This document shows, piece after piece, positions 1 to 5,400 of a DNA stretch of 5,400 nucleotides. The notes under the pieces were generated by a model. It did not search any database, had not been told where the DNA came from, and saw nothing but the letters and a program-made list of their open reading frames with translations. Source of the DNA: Candidatus Acetothermia bacterium (GTDB taxonomy: Bacteria; Bipolaricaulota; Bipolaricaulia; Bipolaricaulales; Bipolaricaulaceae); contig PUMK01000337.1 in assembly GCA_003551325.1 (NCBI GenBank), positions 1-5,400 on the forward strand. The letters are read 5' to 3'. The position numbers and the translations under genes were made by a program. Every line of letters starts with the position of its first letter. Positions within the stretch are counted from its first letter, which is position 1.

Positions 1-317
1 CGCATCATGTTCACGATGACCCCGGGCAGGCGTGCGCCGGCCATATACGAAATGCCCTCAAGCTTGAGGCTGATCCCGGGAGACGATGACGAGGTCATCG
101 TGCGTACACCGGCCGCTGAGGCACCATAGACCATGTTGATCGCCGACACCTCGGATTCGGCCTGCAAGAACACCCCGCCTCGCTCGGGAAGATGCCGCGC
201 CATATACTCCACCAGCTCGCCTTGCGGGGTGATGGGGTAACAGAAGTAGCATTGACACCCAGCCCGAATCGCGGCCTCAGCGATGACGTCGTTGCCCCTC
301 ATGAGGACGCGGCTCAT
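1..317 (-). CDS. vorB: 2-oxoacid:ferredoxin oxidoreductase alpha subunit, VorB/KorA type (partial, N-terminal 105 residues)
   Basis: This is the alpha subunit of a thiamine-diphosphate enzyme that oxidatively decarboxylates a 2-oxoacid to its acyl-CoA and passes electrons to ferredoxin in the cytoplasm. Only the N-terminal pyrimidine-binding domain is present, and the frame runs off the window at base 1. Visible family hallmarks are the YPITPQ motif at residues 27-32, the QAESE motif at 52-56, the INMVYGA stretch at 60-66, and the [11 protein letters not shown] segment at 75-85. The ATG start at 317 overlaps the stop of the ferredoxin gene (ATGA). Its Shine-Dalgarno AAGGAGA (322-328) lies inside the last ferredoxin codons, so translation is probably coupled. 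The sequence most resembles proteins annotated as 3-methyl-2-oxobutanoate dehydrogenase subunit VorB. KorA (2-oxoglutarate) is a close relative, and substrate cannot be decided here. One oddity is Cys21, Cys23 and Cys26 around the YPITP motif, where position 26 is usually Gly. Beta and gamma subunit genes are expected beyond base 1. Confidence 0.93.
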   Translation of the reverse strand, partial: MSRVLMRGNDVIAEAAIRAGCQCYFCYPITPQGELVEYMARHLPERGGVFLQAESEVSAINMVYGASAAGVRTMTSSSSPGISLKLEGISYMAGARLPGVIVNMM

Positions 318-553
318 GCGGTCTCCTTGGCACGCGTCTGTTCCTGGCGGTACACCTCGATGGCCACGTCCGGGCAGATCTGGGCGCAGACCGTACAACC
401 GGTGCACTTCTCGGGATGCAGCATCGTTGCTACGTTGTAGCCGGAACGGTTAAGTTTGTCGGAGAAACCCAGCACACCGAACGGGCAGGCTGTCAGGCAG
501 AGCCCGCAGCCCTTGCAGCGTTCTCTATCCACCACCACAATTCCTTTGGGCAT
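314..553 (-). CDS. 4Fe-4S dicluster ferredoxin, delta-type subunit of the 2-oxoacid oxidoreductase
   Basis: This 79-residue protein carries two complete CxxCxxCxxxCP motifs: Cys13, 16, 19 and 23, and Cys50, 53, 56 and 60. It should therefore hold two [4Fe-4S] clusters, as in bacterial 2[4Fe-4S] ferredoxins. A linker of about 26 residues separates the motifs, and the C-terminal tail is short and charged. It sits directly upstream of, and overlaps, the oxidoreductase alpha subunit gene. This is the arrangement seen for the delta (KorD/VorD-like) subunit, which relays electrons from the catalytic subunits to soluble ferredoxin. The ATG at 553 is chosen because MPKGIVVVD is a typical start for this family and GGGGGAGGAAT precedes it directly, though the spacing of the GGAGG core is short (3 bases). 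An upstream in-frame start would add unrelated residues overlapping the S1 gene. An independent soluble ferredoxin is less likely given the overlap. Confidence 0.93.
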   Translation of the reverse strand: MPKGIVVVDRERCKGCGLCLTACPFGVLGFSDKLNRSGYNVATMLHPEKCTGCTVCAQICPDVAIEVYRQEQTRAKETA

Positions 554-576
554 ATTCCTCCCCCGGTCCATCAGCG

Positions 577-1023
577 TTAGTCGCCCTGAACACGCTCCGC
601 GAGGCGCTTGGCCCGTCGCTTCTCCAGGAGTGCCTGCACGGCCTTTGCCTCGCCGATCCATCGTTCTAACCGTTGATCCGTACGCTCCTCATCCGACACA
701 GGTTCGGCAGAAGCGACAGTCGGGGAGCGGTCTGCCAATGCTGAGCGCATCTGCACGACCTCGTCGTGGAACTCCGCCATCTCCCTATCCTCAGGGCTCA
801 GCCTTCTGAGCGAAAGGGCAGGGCGCCCGTTTCGATCCAGACCGACCACCTTTACCAGAAGCTCCTGGCCGGTACCCACGCTTTGGGCACCTCGTTCCGG
901 AGATCCATCCATCTCAGAACTGTGAAGAAAACCGCAGCTCCCGTCCGGAAGAGAGATGCTGGCACCGTTCTCGGTGAGCTCTTGCACCACACCGCCGATG
1001 ATATCTCCAACCTTGGGCGTCAT
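577..1023 (-). CDS. small S1-domain RNA-binding protein
   Basis: This is a 148-residue protein. Residues 4-75 read as a single S1 (OB-fold) RNA-binding domain: VGDIIGGVV at the first strand, ENGASISLPDGSCGFLHSSE in the middle, then VGTGQELLVKVVGLD, and GRPALSLRR at the end. This resembles the single-S1 proteins YabR and GSP13/YugI of Firmicutes, which associate with ribosomes or RNA. The remaining residues (about 78-148) are charged and probably helical, with a basic end (EKRRAKRLAER) that could contact RNA. The ATG at 1023 is preceded by GGGGAGGTG with 5 bases between GGAGG-TGGCC and the start. An in-frame ATG at 1095 overlaps the promoter -10 and is rejected. The stop is TAA. The ferredoxin gene begins 23 bases downstream, so the two are probably cotranscribed. 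Its role in an oxidoreductase operon is unknown. Confidence 0.88.
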   Translation of the reverse strand: MTPKVGDIIGGVVQELTENGASISLPDGSCGFLHSSEMDGSPERGAQSVGTGQELLVKVVGLDRNGRPALSLRRLSPEDREMAEFHDEVVQMRSALADRSPTVASAEPVSDEERTDQRLERWIGEAKAVQALLEKRRAKRLAERVQGD

Positions 1024-1052
1024 GGCCACCTCCCCTGGTGAGCCGCGCAGCA

Positions 1053-1066
1053 GCAGGTGTTCCTGC
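1053..1066 (-). repeat. short hairpin in the 5' leader of the S1-domain gene
   Basis: Read on the minus strand, GCAGG-AACA-CCTGC forms a 5-base-pair GC-rich stem with a four-base loop. It lies between the predicted transcription start and the Shine-Dalgarno of the S1 gene, about 20 bases before the latter. It could affect leader folding or translation, possibly by the S1 protein itself, but a stem this short is easily found by chance. Confidence 0.3.
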
Positions 1067-1093
1067 GGGCAGCGTTGTCCAGCATTGCGCCCC

Positions 1094-1121
1094 ATTGTAG
1101 TCGGAAACGGCGTCTTCTCAA
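1094..1121 (-). promoter_or_regulatory. sigma70-like promoter for the S1-ferredoxin-oxidoreductase operon
   Basis: On the minus strand, TTGAGA (1121-1116, 5 of 6 to TTGACA) is followed after 16 bases by TACAAT (1099-1094, 5 of 6 to TATAAT). Transcription would start near 1087, giving a leader of roughly 64 bases before the S1 start codon at 1023. Orientation and distance fit the leftward operon. The match is by eye and has not been tested experimentally. Confidence 0.6.
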
Positions 1122-1151
1122 CAACAGGATTGTCTTCCGGTGAGGTGACTC

Positions 1152-1181
1152 ACATGGCTGGAGATGGGGTTCCCGCCATGT
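1152..1181. repeat. inverted repeat between the divergent promoters, possible operator
   Basis: ACATGGC (1152-1158) and GCCATGT (1175-1181) are perfect 7-base inverted arms separated by 16 bases. A smaller GGG-TT-CCC palindrome (1167-1174) lies inside the spacer. The element is about 30 bases upstream of the leftward -35 box and 100 bases upstream of the rightward one, a position where a shared regulator could bind. A 7-base inverted pair in a region of this size can arise by chance. Confidence 0.25.
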
Positions 1182-1267
1182 TGAGCCGTCGACACGTAAT
1201 CGAACAGCGCTCACCCGCTTCTCCGCTTCGGCGTGCACAGACGCCTTCAGGTTGGTGCGCTGTGGGT

Positions 1268-1275
1268 GTGATCAC
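1268..1275. promoter_or_regulatory. palindrome GTGATCAC just upstream of the rightward -35 box
   Basis: This perfect 8-base palindrome ends 9 bases before the -35 box of the binding-protein promoter, a position suited to a regulator. A related palindrome with the same arms, GTGA-C-TCAC, is found at 1145-1153. No known regulator can be assigned: the arms resemble half-sites of CRP/FNR-type operators, but the spacing does not fit those. Low confidence. Confidence 0.25.
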
Positions 1276-1284
1276 GATACCATC

Positions 1285-1313
1285 TTGACAATCGGCGCCT
1301 CCCCTGCTAGACT
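1285..1313 (+). promoter_or_regulatory. sigma70-like promoter with extended -10 for the ABC importer operon
   Basis: A perfect TTGACA (1285-1290) is followed after 17 bases by TAGACT (1308-1313, 4 of 6 to TATAAT), with TGC directly before it giving an extended -10. Transcription would start near 1320, leaving a leader of about 30 bases before the start codon at 1352. The perfect -35, optimal spacing and TG motif make this the best promoter candidate in the window. Confidence 0.72.
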
Positions 1314-1336
1314 GAAGTGCTTCAACAAACTCCATG

Positions 1337-1343
1337 GAGGTGG
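1337..1343 (+). promoter_or_regulatory. ribosome binding site that decides the binding-protein start
   Basis: GGAGGTG lies 8 bases before the ATG at 1352 and complements the 16S rRNA tail strongly. The upstream in-frame ATG at 1334 overlaps this site and has no purine-rich sequence of its own, so 1352 is the supported start. Confidence 0.85.
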
Positions 1344-1351
1344 TTCGAGGC

Positions 1352-3553
1352 ATGTCCAGAAATGGTTGGTGGAGGTACTCGAGGTTCGGTGTCCTCCTGG
1401 TGTCCTTGCTAATGGTGACGGCGTTTGCCGCCGTTGCCCAGCGCACGGGTGCCTGGGTGGACGAGGTTGTGATGAGCGAGGAGCCCAGCGAATCGGCAGG
1501 GATCGTCCGCCTGGAGACTGGCGACATCGACATTCACGTGACGTCGATCAGCGATCCTGAGCTGCTTGCTCGGGTGGAGGCCGACCCGAACATTCGCTAC
1601 GAGATGTCGTTCGGGTCCTACAACGAGCTTTCCTTCAACCCCATCGGTCCGGTGTTCGCCGAGGACGCGCCTGGCCCGCTGGCCGGCAAGCTCAACCCGT
1701 TCTCCGTGCCCCGTGTTCGGGAAGCGATGAACTGGCTGCTCGACCGCGATTACATTGGTGGCGAAATCATGGGCGGCTTGGGTGTTCCCAAGTACACGGG
1801 CCTGAACTCCGCGTTCGCGGACGCAAGGGACCGCTATCCGCACATCCTTGAGGATATCGAGGAGGCCTACGCCTACGATCCGGCCAAGGCCGAGGCGGTC
1901 ATCACCGAGGAGATGGAAGCGCTCGGGGCGTACAAGGACGGCGGACTGTGGCACTTCAACGGCGAGCCGGTGGAGATCATCATCCTGATCCGCAACGAGG
2001 ACGAACGGTTGCTGATCGGTGACTACGTGGCTTCGCAGCTCGAGGACATCGGGTTCATCGTCGACCGGATGGAGCGGACGGCCGCTGAGGCCTCCCCGAT
2101 CTGGCTGCGCGGTGAGCCGGCGGATGCGCGGATGCACATGTACACCGGTGGTTGGTTGTCCACGGCCGTGTCGCGTGACCAGGGCACCCTGTTCAACCAG
2201 ATGTACGGGCCGCGGGTCATGCCGTTCCCGTTGTTCCAGGCGCTGACTCCTGATCCTCTGCTCGATGAGCTGATGGACCGGTTGGCACGCCGCGACTACT
2301 CGAGCATGGAAGAGCGCGAGGAGATCTTCGAACAGGTGCTGTGGATGGCGATGGAGGACTCCGCGCGTGTGTGGCTGACCGACGCCACGGGTTTCAACCC
2401 GATGAGGGCCGACCTCAACGTGGCTGTTGACCTGGCGGGTGGTGTGTCCGGCTCCGGCATGTGGGGCCACACGATCCACTTCATGGAGGAAGGCGAGCCT
2501 ATCGCTGGCGGTTCGGTCAACATGACGATTCCGTCGATCCTCACCGATCCGTGGAACCCGATTGGCGGCTCGGCGTGGACGTTCGACAACTTCCCCACCC
2601 GGGCGACGTTCGACACCGGCGTGGCGATCGACACCCGTGACGGTCTTGGATGGCCACTGCGTATCGAGCGCGGTAAGGTGTACGTCATTGAGGGTCTGCC
2701 CGCCGAGGCAACGCACGACTGGGTGGAGCTCGAATTCGTGGATGAGATCATCGTGCCCGACGACGCCATCGTTGACTGGGACGCCGAGGAGCAGGTGTTC
2801 ATCACCGCCGGCGAGATGTACCCCGAGGGGCGGACGGCCCGACGTAAGTCGATCGCCTACTACCCCGAGGATCTGTGGGAGCTCCCGCTCCACGACGGCA
2901 ACACGCTCTCCATGGGCGACATCATCATGGGGATGATCCTGACGTTCGACCGGGCCAAGGAAGAGAGCCCGATTTTCGACGAAGCCTACATCCCCGACTA
3001 CGAGAGCTTCATGCGCTCGTTCCGTGGGGTGCGAATCATCTCGGAGGATCCGCTCATCATCGAGACCTATTCCGACCTGTACACCCTCGACGCAGAGCTC
3101 ATGGTGTCGACCTGGTTCCCGAACTTCTACTACGACAACCCGGGCTTCTGGCACGTGTTGGCCGTCGGCATCCTCGCCGAGCAGGAGATGGCCCTCGCCT
3201 TCACCGGCGACAAGGCCGACAAGCTCGGCGTGGAGTGGATGAACTTCATCTCGGGGCCGAGCCTCCCGCTCCTGGCGGATCACCTGGCGAAGTCCTTGGA
3301 GATCGGTTTCATCCCTTACGAGCCCACCTTGGGGCAGTACGTGACGATGGACGAGGCCACGCAACGGTGGCTGAACCTCGACGCGTGGTACCGTGACAAG
3401 GGGCACTTCTGGGTCGGCAGCGGCCCGCTGTACCTCGAGGACGTGTTCCCCGTCGAGGGCGTCGTGGTCATGCGCCGGTTCGAGGACTACCCTGATCCGG
3501 CCGACCGGTGGCTGTTCCTGACGGAGGACATCGCGGAAGTGATCGCTGACTAG
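1352..3553 (+). CDS. exported ABC importer substrate-binding protein, family 5 (peptide/nickel type), with swapped halves
   Basis: This 733-residue protein should capture a solute outside the membrane and deliver it to the permeases encoded next to it. Residues 1-29 look like a Sec signal peptide: Arg3, 8 and 11, a hydrophobic core at 12-28, and a likely cut after AVA (29). No lipobox Cys follows. Family 5 motifs are recognisable but in unusual order. Residues 35-377 resemble the second half of an OppA/DppA-like protein: LETGDIDI (54-61), FNP (95-97), VPRVREAMNWLLDRDYI (119-135), then YDPAKAEAVI (175-184) and LEDIGF (230-235). Residues 388-733 resemble the first half: ILTDPWNPIGG (396-406), ARRKSIAYYPEDL (496-508), LHDGNTLSMGD (513-523), LTFDRAKEESP (530-540) and SGPLYLEDVF (690-699), ending at RRFEDYPDP (708-716). 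It is longer than usual OppA or DppA (about 500-550). The protein is rich in Asp and Glu. Substrate is unknown; peptides, sugars or oligosaccharides are all possible for this family. Confidence 0.9.
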   Translation: MSRNGWWRYSRFGVLLVSLLMVTAFAAVAQRTGAWVDEVVMSEEPSESAGIVRLETGDIDIHVTSISDPELLARVEADPNIRYEMSFGSYNELSFNPIGPVFAEDAPGPLAGKLNPFSVPRVREAMNWLLDRDYIGGEIMGGLGVPKYTGLNSAFADARDRYPHILEDIEEAYAYDPAKAEAVITEEMEALGAYKDGGLWHFNGEPVEIIILIRNEDERLLIGDYVASQLEDIGFIVDRMERTAAEASPIWLRGEPADARMHMYTGGWLSTAVSRDQGTLFNQMYGPRVMPFPLFQALTPDPLLDELMDRLARRDYSSMEEREEIFEQVLWMAMEDSARVWLTDATGFNPMRADLNVAVDLAGGVSGSGMWGHTIHFMEEGEPIAGGSVNMTIPSILTDPWNPIGGSAWTFDNFPTRATFDTGVAIDTRDGLGWPLRIERGKVYVIEGLPAEATHDWVELEFVDEIIVPDDAIVDWDAEEQVFITAGEMYPEGRTARRKSIAYYPEDLWELPLHDGNTLSMGDIIMGMILTFDRAKEESPIFDEAYIPDYESFMRSFRGVRIISEDPLIIETYSDLYTLDAELMVSTWFPNFYYDNPGFWHVLAVGILAEQEMALAFTGDKADKLGVEWMNFISGPSLPLLADHLAKSLEIGFIPYEPTLGQYVTMDEATQRWLNLDAWYRDKGHFWVGSGPLYLEDVFPVEGVVVMRRFEDYPDPADRWLFLTEDIAEVIAD

Positions 3554-3596
3554 CACGCTTCCCCGGTGAGGGAACAGCTTGTTGGAGCGAATGTGA

Positions 3597-3634
3597 GGGG
3601 GGCTGTGGATGGGTTGACCCATCGGCAGCCCCCC
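3597..3634 (+). terminator. strong intercistronic hairpin after the binding-protein gene
   Basis: The outer arms GGGGGGCTG (3597-3605) and CAGCCCCCC (3626-3634) pair over 9 bases. After a two-base internal mismatch on each side, GATGGG (3608-3613) and CCCATC (3618-3623) pair over 6 bases around a TTGA loop. The stem is very stable and starts 44 bases after the stop codon. It is followed by TGTACCATTT rather than a run of T, so full intrinsic termination is doubtful. A partial terminator, or a 3' barrier that stabilises the binding-protein message, would give more binding protein than permease, as is common in importer operons. Confidence 0.7.
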
Positions 3635-3678
3635 TGTACCATTTCGGCAACCCTAGTGTTAGTACGATACGAACCCAA

Positions 3679-3691
3679 CTCCTGAAGGAGG
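3679..3691 (+). promoter_or_regulatory. ribosome binding site of the first permease gene, inside a small inverted repeat
   Basis: AAGGAGG (3685-3691) is a strong Shine-Dalgarno, though 14 bases from the ATG at 3706 is long. CTCC (3679-3682) can pair with GGAG (3687-3690) around a TGAA loop, hiding the site. Four base pairs are weak, so regulation by this fold is only a possibility. Confidence 0.5.
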
Positions 3692-3705
3692 CGTGGAGCG
3701 CGATT

Positions 3706-4782
3706 ATGGGCGGAAGCTTGATGAAGATCAGCCGCTACCTTGTGGTGAGGGCGATCCTGCTGTTCTTCACAGTGGTGGTCGCCGTCTACATTACGGTTCT
3801 GATCGCCAACATGGGCGGTCACATGGACCAGATCCGCAGGGACCAAATCAAGTTCGACATCGCACAGGCTGTGTACGCCGACCCGGCCAACGTAGGCGTC
3901 CCCAGCGCCGAGCTGCGGCGCATGGTTGACGAGCGGGCGGAGCTTCAGTATCGGCGGATGGGTCTTGACCGTCCGTTCATCGCGCGGAGCTTCGACTACC
4001 TGTTCACCGCGCTCTCGCTGCGCCTCGGGCGATCGGAGTACCTAACGAGCGACGCCGGATCGCGGGAGGTGCAACGGATCCTTGCTGAGCGGTTGATGCC
4101 GACCCTTGTGCTCTTGGGTACCGCTGGGCTGCTCGTGTTCTTCCTGGCGATCTTCATCTCCCTGTCGCTCTCCAGGCGGTACGGGAGCATCGCCGATCGG
4201 ACGGTGATCGCGCTCGCCCCCACGTCGGCCGCGCCGGGGTGGTTCTACGGCATCTTCCTGATCCTCCTGTTTGCCGCCGTGCTGCGCGTGATGCCGTGGG
4301 GGGGCATGGTGGCGGCTCCGCCGCCACGGGAGCCGCTCGCCTACGCGTTGAGTCTGCTCCGCCACCTGACGCTCCCGGTAACGGCGATCGTGCTCGGGGC
4401 GATCTTCGGGGGCATCTACAACTGGCGGACGTTCTTCCTCATCTACTCCAGCGAAGACTACGTGGAGCTCGCCCGGGCCAAGGGCCTTGGCTCACGCGCC
4501 ATTCAGAACCGGTACATCCTTCGGCCCACGTTGCCCACGATCATCACCCAGTTCATGCTGTCCGTGATCACGATGTGGATGGGGGCGATCGTTCTGGAGA
4601 CGGTGTTCAACTGGCCGGGGCTGGGGAGGTTGTACCTGAATGCGGTTAACTTGGGGGATACGCCGATCATCGTGGGTGTCGTGGTGATTTACGGTTACCT
4701 GCTGGCGGGAACGGTGCTGCTGCTCGACTTCATCTACGCGCTTGTCGATCCGCGCATACGGGTCACCGGAGGGAACCGATGA
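3706..4782 (+). CDS. ABC importer permease, DppB/OppB-like (peptide/nickel family)
   Basis: This 358-residue inner-membrane protein forms one half of the importer channel. Six membrane segments can be placed at about residues 13-35, 131-154, 170-194, 219-240, 279-301 and 320-345, the usual DppB layout. The cytoplasmic EAA loop that docks to the ATPase is at 251-277 (DYVELARAKGLGSRAI followed by the RPTLP end). The family signatures ETVFNWPGLG (298-307) and DFIYALVDPRIRV (341-353) are intact. The outside loop after the first segment (36-130) is rather long and charged, and contains the FDYLFTALSLRLGRS stretch typical of the family. The start is either ATG 3706 or ATG 3721. The latter gives MKISRYL, closer to homologues' N-termini, while 3706 is nearer the AAGGAGG site; the difference is five residues. 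The next permease starts within its stop codon (ATGA), so translation is coupled. Substrate cannot be told from this subunit. Confidence 0.93.
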   Translation: MGGSLMKISRYLVVRAILLFFTVVVAVYITVLIANMGGHMDQIRRDQIKFDIAQAVYADPANVGVPSAELRRMVDERAELQYRRMGLDRPFIARSFDYLFTALSLRLGRSEYLTSDAGSREVQRILAERLMPTLVLLGTAGLLVFFLAIFISLSLSRRYGSIADRTVIALAPTSAAPGWFYGIFLILLFAAVLRVMPWGGMVAAPPPREPLAYALSLLRHLTLPVTAIVLGAIFGGIYNWRTFFLIYSSEDYVELARAKGLGSRAIQNRYILRPTLPTIITQFMLSVITMWMGAIVLETVFNWPGLGRLYLNAVNLGDTPIIVGVVVIYGYLLAGTVLLLDFIYALVDPRIRVTGGNR

Positions 4783-5400
4783 ACGCACTGATCCGAGGAC
4801 TGAAGGAGATCAAGCAGTACCCCTCGGCGATCGCTGGACTGATCATGGTTGCCGTGCTCATCGGGGTGTCCCTGTATGCGGTGATCGCTATTCCCTACAG
4901 CGACGCGATTCGCCTGTGGCGCGCGGGGGTTGGCGTGTGGGACGAGTACCCGCGCAACGCGAACCCGGTGTGGATGGACCTCTTTACCTCAGACCGCTTG
5001 CCGCGCACGATCGTCGTGCGGAGTGGCGAGGACGGCGTCTTCGAGATCGAACCCGCGGACGATGGGATGGAGGACGTGCGGCTTGTGTTGCCCTTCAGCT
5101 ACCCCTACGATGGGTTCCCGCGCGAAGTCACAGTGTTCCTGAACGCTCCTGACTTCGACGGAGAGGTGATTCGCTACACAACCTACTGGCAAGCACCGGA
5201 CGACGAGACGCTCACCCTGGCCACGAACCGCAGGCTCAGGGCTGCAGATACGTACCGCATCTCGCAGGATGGCGCGGTGCGCCGTCAGCTTCCGGGGATG
5301 GCAGCCCCTGAAGTCGGGCTGTTCGCCGACCTTCGCGCGGCGCCGGGCCCTGAAGGCCGGGTGCCCGTGAAGGGGGACTACGCGGTGGTCGTGGAGACGC
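4779..5400 (+). CDS. ABC importer permease, DppC-like, with large extracytoplasmic insertion (partial, N-terminal 207 residues)
   Basis: The frame opens at ATG 4779, overlapping the stop of the preceding permease (ATGA), with GGAGGG (4768-4773) five bases before it, and stays open to the window end. Residues 1-15 are basic and cytoplasmic, with the KQYPSAIAGL entry typical of DppC proteins. Residues 16-38 form the first membrane segment. Everything from about 40 to 207 is hydrophilic and likely outside the membrane, with beta-rich stretches such as RTIVVRSGEDGVFEIEP (76-92), then VRLVLPF and REVTVFLN. In ordinary DppC the outer loop is only about 50-60 residues and ends in a GTDxxGRD-like motif, which has not appeared here. 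The protein should pair with the DppB-like permease. From memory, similar enlarged permeases accompany long binding proteins like the one encoded upstream. The remaining membrane segments and EAA loop lie past base 5400. Family assignment rests on position, the N-terminus and this resemblance. Confidence 0.82.
   Translation, partial: MNALIRGLKEIKQYPSAIAGLIMVAVLIGVSLYAVIAIPYSDAIRLWRAGVGVWDEYPRNANPVWMDLFTSDRLPRTIVVRSGEDGVFEIEPADDGMEDVRLVLPFSYPYDGFPREVTVFLNAPDFDGEVIRYTTYWQAPDDETLTLATNRRLRAADTYRISQDGAVRRQLPGMAAPEVGLFADLRAAPGPEGRVPVKGDYAVVVET

Larger units (their letters stand above)
1024..1351. other. divergent intergenic regulatory region
   Basis: These 328 bases separate the start codons of the S1-domain gene (minus) and the binding-protein gene (plus). 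I see no convincing coding sequence: short open frames here lack ribosome sites and recognisable products. The region contains one sigma70-like promoter facing each way, a short hairpin in the leader of the S1 gene, and inverted repeats between or beside the promoters, listed separately. No tRNA, riboswitch or CRISPR repeat is recognised. Confidence 0.8.

Noticed and set aside
1024..1095. An N-terminal extension of the S1-domain protein from the in-frame ATG at 1095
   Set aside because: That ATG overlaps the predicted -10 box and has no ribosome site. The ATG at 1023 has a strong Shine-Dalgarno and begins directly at the S1 domain.
1230..1245. GGCGT-GCACAG-ACGCC inverted repeat upstream of the importer promoter
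   Set aside because: Only 5 base pairs with no extension on either side; expected by chance in GC-rich sequence.
1334..1351. An earlier start of the binding protein at ATG 1334
   Set aside because: It would place the start codon at the strong GGAGGTG site itself and add six residues before an otherwise standard signal peptide.
2562..3396. Overlapping plus-strand open frames in other phases inside the binding-protein gene (for example 2562-2936, 2875-3396)
   Set aside because: Low-complexity Arg/Ser/Pro/His-rich translations with no domain, fully inside a strongly supported gene; typical shadow frames of GC-rich DNA.
1409..3622. A 737-codon open frame on the minus strand opposite the binding-protein gene
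   Set aside because: It mirrors the GC-biased codons of the real gene. Its product is rich in Arg, His, Val and Gly without any recognisable domain, it lacks a convincing start context, and the plus-strand gene has clear family motifs, a promoter and a ribosome site.
3640..3668. A possible separate promoter for the permease genes using TACGAT (3663-3668) as -10
   Set aside because: No acceptable -35 box is found at 16-18 bases upstream, and the -10 matches only 4 of 6, so readthrough from the upstream promoter is the simpler explanation.
4042..4788. Minus-strand and alternate-phase open frames across the first permease gene
   Set aside because: Their translations are rich in Arg, His, Gln and Pro with no recognisable domain, while the plus-strand frame has intact permease signatures.

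Overview
The window is GC-rich and comes from a bacterium. It holds two divergent transcription units separated by a 328-base regulatory region. The left unit encodes a ferredoxin-dependent 2-oxoacid oxidoreductase, which suggests an anaerobic or ferredoxin-based metabolism. The right unit belongs to an unusual family of peptide/nickel-type ABC importers with enlarged components. From memory, such importers occur in lineages such as Bipolaricaulota (Acetothermia), Chloroflexi and Thermotogae. That placement is a recollection-based inference, because the window contains no taxonomic marker.

Left unit (minus strand, 1023 down to 1): a small S1-domain RNA-binding protein, then a two-cluster 4Fe-4S ferredoxin subunit, then the N-terminal third or so of the alpha subunit of a VorB/KorA-type 2-oxoacid:ferredoxin oxidoreductase, which leaves the window at base 1. 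The genes are tightly spaced (23 bases, then a 4-base ATGA overlap). A good sigma70-like promoter lies about 70 bases upstream of the first start codon.

Intergenic region (1024-1351): two divergent promoters, a short hairpin in the S1 leader, and several inverted repeats that could be operators.

Right unit (plus strand, 1352 to the window end): a 733-residue exported substrate-binding protein, a strong intercistronic hairpin, a DppB-like permease, and the start of a DppC-like permease that overlaps the previous gene by 4 bases and runs off the window. No ATPase genes are seen; they would be expected downstream. The promoter is close to consensus, with an extended -10. The hairpin after the binding-protein gene fits the usual need for more binding protein than membrane components.

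The most interesting feature is the binding protein. Its motifs look like a family 5 solute-binding protein with its two halves in swapped order, a circular permutation. The second permease also carries an extracytoplasmic insertion of at least about 165 residues after its first membrane segment, much longer than in ordinary DppC. Together these suggest a structurally divergent importer whose substrate cannot be read from sequence.
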